The translations under genes and the position numbers were made by a program. From positions 1,426,001 to 1,490,000 of the forward strand of contig NZ_AP025493.1 in NCBI RefSeq assembly GCF_024347515.1: DNA of 64,000 nucleotides, in the 5' to 3' direction. The notes under the pieces were generated by a model. The model searched no databases, was not told the origin of the DNA, and worked only from the letters and a program-made list of their open reading frames with translations. This document shows, in pieces, positions 57,335 through 64,000 of this stretch (positions are counted from its first letter, which is position 1; every line of letters starts with the position of its first letter). The DNA is from Vibrio gigantis (lineage in GTDB: Bacteria > Pseudomonadota > Gammaproteobacteria > Enterobacterales > Vibrionaceae).

Positions 57335-57360
57335 TGATTATTACCAATACGTAATAATCA
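57335..57360. promoter_or_regulatory. inverted repeat upstream of frmA
   Basis: TGATTATTAC and GTAATAATCA are perfect 10-bp arms with a 6-bp spacer, 116 bp before the frmA start, a fitting place for a regulator site. Confidence 0.6.
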
Positions 57361-57460
57361 TTTCCAGAAATAGGGGATTATCAAAATTGGTATCCCTACC
57401 TATACTAGCCTCAACAAAACGAGAGAGCGATAACAAACAAGCTCAACGTTGACAGACTAA

Positions 57461-58624
<1,164 letters not shown>

Positions 58625-58652
58625 CCTTAAATCTTAAACCTCATCTGGTTTT

Positions 58653-58693
58653 AATAAAGTCCGTTAGATTGAGTCTAACGGACTTTATTTTTT
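58653..58693 (+). terminator. terminator of frmA
   Basis: AATAAAGTCCGTTAGA and TCTAACGGACTTTATT form a 16-bp stem with a TTGAG loop and a T-run. Confidence 0.92.
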
Positions 58694-58720
58694 CCTAGGC
58701 ATGCTTTACCAAGGCATATT

Positions 58721-58748
58721 TTTATTAAAGGCGTTTCCCTTTAATAAA
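58721..58748. promoter_or_regulatory. inverted repeat before the symporter gene
   Basis: TTTATTAAAGG and CCTTTAATAAA are perfect 11-bp arms with a 6-bp spacer, 40 bp upstream of the start. It could be an operator or a leader hairpin. Confidence 0.55.
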
Positions 58749-58788
58749 GGTATCTGAATTGTCCTACAGGGTTACTGGAATCGTCCTT

Positions 58789-60072
58789 ATGTTGACCAAA
58801 CTTCGCCACTCTCTACCTCTTCAACTGATGCTAGCTGCATTGCTTGCTTGGTTTCTGGCACAACTTATTTCTCCAACATCTGATGTAACCCAATCGGGTT
58901 GGTATCAGTTCTTAATGCTTGGCAAAACTACCTATATAGGCTTGCTAAAAATGGTCGTTGGGTTAGTGGTTTTATTCTCGCTATTGCAAGGCATAACAAG
59001 CATTGGTTCGATAACTCGATTGAAGAAAATTGGTCGCAATACCGTACTTTTCTATAGCTTCACGACGTTGGTGGCCATTTCTTTGGGCTTGGGTGCTTCA
59101 CTACTGTTGCCTGCTTGGGAGCCTTTAACCAGCGTTGCTACGATTGGAGACGATGTTCAGCTTATAAGCGAAGATGCGGCAGGAGGAGCTGCTATTGCCA
59201 GCAAGCTGTTTAGCATGGCATTAGTGAACCCGGTAGCGGCATTAACCAATGGTAACTTGCTCGCGATTGTCGTGTTCTCATTCATGCTAGGTATTGCTCT
59301 ACTTTCTTCATTGCCAGAAAAACACCCGATCTTTGAAGTGCTGAATGGCTTGAACAAGAGCATCAATACCATTGTTGGTTGGATCATTCATTTAGCTCCG
59401 CTCGCGGTTTTCGCCATTGTTCTCGATTTTACAGTTCGTGGTGGTGAGTCACTGTTTGAGCAATTAGCACTGTTTGCTTTGCTCGTGTTTGTGCTGACTT
59501 TGATCCACGGAGCGATTGTCTTGCCGACTATTGCGAAGGTGATGACTGGGATTCGTCTTAGCACACTCTTCAAAGGTATCTCTGCACCGATGGCGATGGC
59601 GTTCGCAACATCATCAAGTTCTGCTACCTTGCCACTGGCAATGCAGAGCGCGGAAGAAAAGCTCGGTGTATCGCAAAGTACCAGTAGCATGGTGTTGCCA
59701 CTTGGCGCGGTGATGAACATGGATGGTACGGCACTTTTCGAAGGCGTTGCGGCAATCTTCTTGGCTCAACTGTTTGGTGTGGACCTCACGACCTCTGGCT
59801 TGGTGATGATCTTCATTATGGCGATGGTCTCTTCTGTGGGTGCGCCGGGTATGCCATCTGGATCTATGTCAGGCATGCAGCTGGTGTTATTGGCCGCTGG
59901 TATACCACTGGAAGCGATCGCGATTCTGCTGATTATTGAACGCCCATTAGATACATTCCGTACGGCGGTTAACGTAGAAGGTGACATGATTGCTGCATTG
60001 GTCGTGGATAAATGGCAGTCAAAGCAGAGCTCTTCAGTAGACTTAACTATGAGCGGTTCTCAAACATCGTAA
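58789..60072 (+). CDS. dicarboxylate/amino acid:cation symporter (DAACS)
   Basis: A 427-aa inner-membrane symporter of the SDF/GltP-SstT family. The serine-rich loop ATSSSSATLPLAM and the MNMDGTALFEG motif for Na+/substrate binding are intact. The N-terminal pattern (KLRHSLPLQLMLAALLAWFLA) is typical. The ATG at 58789 with GGAA upstream is chosen over a TTG at 58759. It probably takes up a dicarboxylate, serine or glutamate. Confidence 0.92.
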   Translation: MLTKLRHSLPLQLMLAALLAWFLAQLISPTSDVTQSGWYQFLMLGKTTYIGLLKMVVGLVVLFSLLQGITSIGSITRLKKIGRNTVLFYSFTTLVAISLGLGASLLLPAWEPLTSVATIGDDVQLISEDAAGGAAIASKLFSMALVNPVAALTNGNLLAIVVFSFMLGIALLSSLPEKHPIFEVLNGLNKSINTIVGWIIHLAPLAVFAIVLDFTVRGGESLFEQLALFALLVFVLTLIHGAIVLPTIAKVMTGIRLSTLFKGISAPMAMAFATSSSSATLPLAMQSAEEKLGVSQSTSSMVLPLGAVMNMDGTALFEGVAAIFLAQLFGVDLTTSGLVMIFIMAMVSSVGAPGMPSGSMSGMQLVLLAAGIPLEAIAILLIIERPLDTFRTAVNVEGDMIAALVVDKWQSKQSSSVDLTMSGSQTS

Positions 60073-60083
60073 TGATCAGTAAC

Positions 60084-60106
60084 AAGCCCGTTAAGTTAAC
60101 GGGCTT
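60084..60106. terminator. bidirectional terminator
   Basis: AAGCCCGTT and AACGGGCTT form a 9-bp stem with an AAGTT loop between the symporter and the convergent gene at 60115. Confidence 0.75.
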
Positions 60107-60114
60107 TGATTGGG

Positions 60115-60612
60115 TTAAAACCCGCCCGCCCAAGCATCGAAGTCATCAATATTATCGAGCTCTTGTTGGCTTCTTGGGGCTGGATAATAAGGTAGTGCTA
60201 ATCTCACAACAGAAGGTAGTAGCTCCCATTCTGGCGTCATCTTCAGGCGCTTCAATTCATCATTAAGGCGCACAAACATATAGTAGCCATCGCTATGAGT
60301 ATTCGCATAACTAGCGACTGTGGCGATATCACCAGTGGGCAGTTTTACATCTCGGCCAAGTGGATAGAGCTGGTGAAGCGCGAAGCTCACTTTTGGATCT
60401 TGTAGCTTGCCTTGTTTAAAGCGTTCTAGGCCAATGGCGGTTGAGGTCGTGCGAGGCTTCCAACCAGTGAGGAATAATCCACTCAAGCTATCTTGAAACG
60501 GCTTGCCCTTTCGATTGCCTTCATTACTAATGAATTGAACCGTCAGTTTGTCTCCCGACTCTTCCAGAATTTCTAAAAACTGTTCACCAGTACGATCGAC
60601 TAAAAGCTTCAT
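60115..60612 (-). CDS. hypothetical protein (165 aa)
   Basis: A soluble 165-aa protein without signal or membrane segment: a beta-rich first half (MKLLVDRTGEQFLEILEES) and a proline/aromatic-rich end (ALPYYPAPRSQQELDNIDDF). I do not recognise the family. It is convergent with the symporter gene and alone. Confidence 0.65.
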   Translation of the reverse strand: MKLLVDRTGEQFLEILEESGDKLTVQFISNEGNRKGKPFQDSLSGLFLTGWKPRTTSTAIGLERFKQGKLQDPKVSFALHQLYPLGRDVKLPTGDIATVASYANTHSDGYYMFVRLNDELKRLKMTPEWELLPSVVRLALPYYPAPRSQQELDNIDDFDAWAGGF

Positions 60613-60750
60613 AAGACATAAATACCATTAAGAATGAGATACGATAAATGGTACTACTTTTGGGTAGTGTTGTGTAGGAGCGATCAACCCGTTATTGCAA
60701 GTGTCGTGTCAAGATTGCCGTACTTATATTGAATGTGCCGAGAATGAATA

Positions 60751-60775
60751 CGCCGAGAGCAACTAGCCCTCGGCG
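60751..60775. terminator. GC-rich hairpin, possible terminator
   Basis: CGCCGAG and CTCGGCG pair around an 11-nt segment with further GC contacts, 47 bp beyond the stop of the nucleotidyltransferase gene. The T-run is poor. Confidence 0.45.
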
Positions 60776-60821
60776 CATTTGTGAATTGTCAGTTAAAACC
60801 TGTTGTTCACTTAATACGGAA

Positions 60822-61613
60822 TTAGCTTAACTCTTCCTCAACGTATTTAAGACAAAATGACTGAGCGTGATCATCAATGTTGACTTGCTCGTTACCTCTT
60901 AACTCAAGGTACAGTGCGACAACTTGTTTGAGTGCAGGGATTAACGCGTCACGTTCTGGCATTGCGACGGTTTTTACGAGTGCTTGTGCAAATTCAGGCA
61001 GTCGTTCTTCAATTTTCCTCACACCAGACGGCGTGAACCCAGCTTGCTTCAGCGCCAGCGGACACAGCACGTTTTGACGAATGAAAGAGAGAAACTCAAC
61101 CGTTTCGAAGTATTCGCCACGAGCTATTTTGGTAGCGGCATAGTGCGTCCAGATCCAAAAACGATCTTCAATCCATTGCGGGTCTGGTTGTGGGTAGCGT
61201 GGTTCCGCGGTGCTGAATACATCGGTTAATAAGCTATCTCGCTCCCATAACACCTGGTTGTTATCAACTCGAATTGCTGCATCTGGCAGAGAAACAAATT
61301 TGAAATCAACGTGCACTGGTTCTGGTCCAAATATCGACACAATTAAACGTGGTTCACCAACGTGTTCACCCGTGAAGGCCGCGACTTTACCGCCAATGCT
61401 ATCAAGAATGTCGAACCGTTCTTGCATTACGCTTTCGTAGTCGGCTGGGTCAACCGCGACAACAAAATCCAAGTCGCTGTATTTGTCCATTGAGTCAGAG
61501 CCAAAGGAGCCGCTTGCGGCAATGCCACATATACGAGGGTCTTGAGACAAGACATCAACTACTTTGATGAGAAGTGCTTTGTGAGGTGCTGGAAGAGTGC
61601 TTGGGTAGTTCAT
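60822..61613 (-). CDS. nucleotidyltransferase-fold protein
   Basis: A 263-aa protein with the pol-beta nucleotidyltransferase signature GSFGSDSMDKYSDLDFVV (residues about 35-52, with the metal Asp pair SDLD) and a third acidic residue in VHVDFKFV. The C-terminal helical part resembles aminoglycoside adenylyltransferase relatives (KIARGEYFETVEFLSFIRQNVLCPLAL). It may modify a small molecule or protein, and an antibiotic substrate is possible but unproved. Confidence 0.8.
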   Translation of the reverse strand: MNYPSTLPAPHKALLIKVVDVLSQDPRICGIAASGSFGSDSMDKYSDLDFVVAVDPADYESVMQERFDILDSIGGKVAAFTGEHVGEPRLIVSIFGPEPVHVDFKFVSLPDAAIRVDNNQVLWERDSLLTDVFSTAEPRYPQPDPQWIEDRFWIWTHYAATKIARGEYFETVEFLSFIRQNVLCPLALKQAGFTPSGVRKIEERLPEFAQALVKTVAMPERDALIPALKQVVALYLELRGNEQVNIDDHAQSFCLKYVEEELS

Positions 61614-61840
61614 ATTTTACCTATCTTAAAAAGTTAGAACTGCAGTGCAGCTAGTGCGGCAAAATCAACGCAGCATTACAGAGTGTCAATGTCGGCTTAG
61701 CTTGTCAATAATTAGCTTGTGAGCAGAATGGAGAGTGCCTTTGAGGAGAGAGCTGGGTTACAGACTTTTGGGTTCTTAAGTAACGGACGCATGATGAGCC
61801 AACTTGATTTTGGCTCATCAGCATCGATCATTTAAGTGGT

Positions 61841-62374
61841 TTATCGCTTTCGTAGGTAATGAGTGGTTACGATTTGATCAAGGTAAGTGGTGACATCTTT
61901 TAGCGTAAAGTCGAGAGGAGAGACTAAGTCACCAAATAGCGGAGCGCCACCACCAAGAACGACAGGGATCGTCGAGATAATCAGTTCATCAACCAAATCT
62001 TCTTTCAGGAAGTTTTGAATGGTCACACCGCCATCAATATACAGATTGTTAAGGCCTTTGCTGTTTAGGTCTTCGACGATCTGAGTGAGCTCACCCTTTA
62101 TCAAGAACACTTTACCTTCGAGTTCCTTAGGCACTTCCGTCAACGTATTACTCAATACATAAACAGGTTTTGTGTAAGGCCAATCAATACCGAAGCTCAG
62201 TACCATATCCATTGTGTTTCGGCCCATTACCAAAGCATCAATACGATCGATATGGGCGTTGTACCCCATGTCATCACCCTCTGGGTTTGGAATTGCTTGT
62301 AGCCAATCTAGACCACCGTTTTTGTCTGCAATGTAACCATCAAGACTCGCACCGATAAAGACAATATTTGACAT
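61841..62374 (-). CDS. RibD C-terminal/dihydrofolate reductase-fold protein
   Basis: A 177-aa NADPH-binding reductase-like protein (NIVFIGASLDGYIADKNGGLDWL at the start; ALVMGRNTMDMVLSF; YIDGGVTIQNFLKEDLVDELI). The ATG at 62374 with GGAG upstream is used instead of one at 62407. It is divergent from the TetR gene with one palindrome between them, so TetR probably represses it. Confidence 0.88.
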   Translation of the reverse strand: MSNIVFIGASLDGYIADKNGGLDWLQAIPNPEGDDMGYNAHIDRIDALVMGRNTMDMVLSFGIDWPYTKPVYVLSNTLTEVPKELEGKVFLIKGELTQIVEDLNSKGLNNLYIDGGVTIQNFLKEDLVDELIISTIPVVLGGGAPLFGDLVSPLDFTLKDVTTYLDQIVTTHYLRKR

Positions 62375-62430
62375 TGTTAACTCCGAAATTGAACTGGGAC
62401 TTGGCATTCACGCTGTATTAAATTAAAATA

Positions 62431-62445
62431 TTCTACAGTGTAGAA
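62431..62445. promoter_or_regulatory. TetR operator between the RibD-C and TetR genes
   Basis: TTCTACAGTGTAGAA, perfect 7-bp arms with one central base, lies 22 bp before the TetR start and 56 bp from the reductase start. Confidence 0.7.
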
Positions 62446-62467
62446 ATTTAGTTTAAGAGGTGATGAT

Positions 62468-63037
62468 ATGGCTGTCAAGGATCAAAAGCGAGGTCGACCA
62501 AAGAGTGGATCAAGCCAACTGAGTGCCGAAAAGATCTTAGATACGGCAAAGGGCATGATGCGCGAAGGCGGTAAAGTCCCGAGTATCAGAGGTTTAGCCA
62601 CAGAGCTCGGTGTGGATGCGATGGCGATATACCATTACTTCAAAAACAAAAATGATCTCTTGGAATCGATCACTGTTTCTTTAGTCGGAGAAGTGGTGCA
62701 GCCTGAGCAAAACCAAGTGTGGCAAGAGAACCTTTATCAGCTTAGCGTGAGCTATCTTTCAGTGTTGAATGACTACCGTGGGCTACTAGAAACTTTGCTG
62801 ACGATGAAATCTCTTGGGCCCGTTGAGGTATTTAGTGAGCGCTTTGAAGCAGTAGTGAATCCGTTGAATCTCACATCAGAGCAATCTGAAGATGCCCTTC
62901 ATTTATTAGTAGACTATTTGCATGGTTATGCGCTTGCATTGAACTGTAACCCGGATAGAACAGAGATTACGGTTGAGATGGTGAGAAAGCCTTTAGGCCT
63001 TTATTGTTTGGGTATTGAACAACTGAAAACGTCGTGA
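62468..63037 (+). CDS. TetR-family repressor
   Basis: A 189-aa repressor with a GRPKSG-type basic arm, helix-turn-helix (SIRGLATELGVDAMAIYHYFKNKNDLLE) and a TetR C-terminal domain like that of TetR(class C) homologues. It is divergent from the RibD-C gene. AGAGGTGAT precedes the ATG. Confidence 0.9.
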   Translation: MAVKDQKRGRPKSGSSQLSAEKILDTAKGMMREGGKVPSIRGLATELGVDAMAIYHYFKNKNDLLESITVSLVGEVVQPEQNQVWQENLYQLSVSYLSVLNDYRGLLETLLTMKSLGPVEVFSERFEAVVNPLNLTSEQSEDALHLLVDYLHGYALALNCNPDRTEITVEMVRKPLGLYCLGIEQLKTS

Positions 63038-63243
63038 CCTTGTTGTCAGTATCGATGCCTGAAAGGTGATTTTGGTACTGTGTTCCTCATGATGAAGTCG
63101 CTAAGTTTTATTTATACTGGATAATTACCTATAAATTTCTGGATTTAGCAGTAATAATCAATGAATAAACCCGAATAGCTTGATAGTTGTAAAGCTGTCG
63201 AGGCTATTCTCAAAGACGTCATCGTGAAAAGGAAGTCAGACAC

Positions 63244-64000
63244 ATGCCTGTGCTCCAACGCATCAGTTTAACCTTAATTTTAGCCGCTATTCTGGGCGGT
63301 TGTTCTTCATTACCAGAAGGCATCGACCACCCTGCAGAACCGTACACCTCTCATGGACCAAGCACTTTGTCAGTTTTGGCAGATGAATATCAACCAGCAT
63401 CAGAGCAGGCGACAACCGCCGTTCGTTTACAAGAATCCGGTTGGGATGCTTTAGCGCAGCGATTAGCGTTGGTTGAAAGTGCAGAGGACACCATTGATAT
63501 TCAATACTACATCTGGAACTCAGATGAATCGGGCAGATATCTAGCTAGCCGTTTATTAGCAGCCGCTGATCGTGGTGTTAAGGTTCGAGTTATGTTGGAT
63601 GACATCAACCTCAATGAGCGTGAAGGGCTATTATCAGCACTCGACGCTCACCCAAATGTCGAGATCCGAATCTTTAACCCAACACCAACGCGCCGTGGTT
63701 TCAGTAAGTGGTTGAGCTTCCTTGGCGATTTCTCTCGTTTAAACCGCCGCATGCACAATAAATCGTTCACTGTAGATGGCACCTTGTCTGTGGTCGGTGG
63801 ACGTAATATTGGTGATGAATACTTCGATCTTTCTGACGAGATCAACTTCCGAGATCGTGATGTATTGGTGATGGGTACCGTCGTTACCACTATCCAAACC
63901 AGCTTTATTGAATATTGGGACAGCCGTTGGTCTTACCCTGTCGCTATGTTGGGTGACGAAGAGCAACCAGATCTTTCAAAGATTGACGACATAACCGTTC
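63244..64000 (+). CDS. phospholipase D-family lipoprotein, partial (right edge)
   Basis: The first 252 codons of a larger gene with no stop inside the window. A lipoprotein signal with lipobox LGGC is followed by a PLD domain: the HKD motif HNKSFTVDGTLSVVGGRN near residue 170, with IDIQYYIWNSDESGRYLASRLL upstream. A second HKD should follow beyond the edge. It resembles YmdC/cardiolipin-synthase-like envelope proteins. AAGGAAG precedes the ATG. Confidence 0.9.
   Translation, partial: MPVLQRISLTLILAAILGGCSSLPEGIDHPAEPYTSHGPSTLSVLADEYQPASEQATTAVRLQESGWDALAQRLALVESAEDTIDIQYYIWNSDESGRYLASRLLAAADRGVKVRVMLDDINLNEREGLLSALDAHPNVEIRIFNPTPTRRGFSKWLSFLGDFSRLNRRMHNKSFTVDGTLSVVGGRNIGDEYFDLSDEINFRDRDVLVMGTVVTTIQTSFIEYWDSRWSYPVAMLGDEEQPDLSKIDDITV

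Overview
The window is chromosomal DNA of a marine gammaproteobacterium, most likely a Vibrio. The evidence is close relatives of enterobacterial genes (melAB/melR, ygjK, bglA/ascG, mdlAB, frmA, add) at moderate GC, alongside many lone LysR, AraC, TetR and MarR regulators, EAL proteins and EamA transporters. No rRNA, tRNA, CRISPR array, integrase or transposase was recognised. The right edge cuts a phospholipase D lipoprotein gene.

Layout. 1-1.6 kb: a small conserved protein, then a DUF5993-DsbB pair. 1.6-8.7 kb: a melibiose locus (melAB divergent from melR) followed by a lipoprotein GH63 glucosidase of the YgjK type, together an oligosaccharide-use region. 9-17 kb: assorted single genes (a two-HTH regulator, an odd M19 dipeptidase, an AraC regulator, a lone type IV pilin, a HAD phosphatase, an HExxH protein, an acetyltransferase, adenosine deaminase). 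17-24.9 kb: a LysR regulator, then a tight four-gene operon: a GshA-type glutamate-cysteine ligase, two ABC exporter half-subunits (MdlA/MdlB-like) and a eukaryotic-type glutathione synthetase. This looks like a dedicated make-and-export pathway for glutathione or a related gamma-glutamyl thiol, and it is the strongest candidate for an undescribed system. Its leader has two competing hairpins that share the bases at the start codon.

25-36 kb: an AraC/Bcr-type MFS pair, a TetR-ADH operon with two tandem 20-bp operators, an HDOD protein, an SgrR-like regulator with a Gfo/Idh oxidoreductase, a homocysteine methyltransferase, a lipoate-ligase homologue and an SDR. 36.1-37.9 kb: a small accessory island with a divergent pair of unknown genes, a CsrA-like protein, and a structured repeat at its end. 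38-43.6 kb: cytochrome b561, LysR/SnoaL, and a three-GST, one-MarR regulon carrying the same 18-bp palindrome upstream of both GST transcription units. 44-49.9 kb: secreted alkylsulfatase with a divergent LysR, EamA, VOC and lipoprotein genes. 50-52.7 kb: an AT-rich cassette of a degenerate EAL protein, an apparently intact EAL phosphodiesterase and an XRE-like regulator. 52.7-56.5 kb: a beta-glucoside unit (EamA transporter divergent from bglA, then an AscG-like LacI repressor) with two AscG-type operators and no PTS permease in view. 56.7-64 kb: an acetyltransferase, glutathione-dependent formaldehyde dehydrogenase (frmA, without frmB), a dicarboxylate/amino-acid symporter, a nucleotidyltransferase, a RibD-C reductase/TetR pair and the cut phospholipase D gene.

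A recurring theme is thiol and electrophile handling: glutathione-type synthesis and export, three GSTs, FrmA, DsbB and a VOC protein. All functional calls come from reading the translated sequences and from memory of the families; no database search was run.
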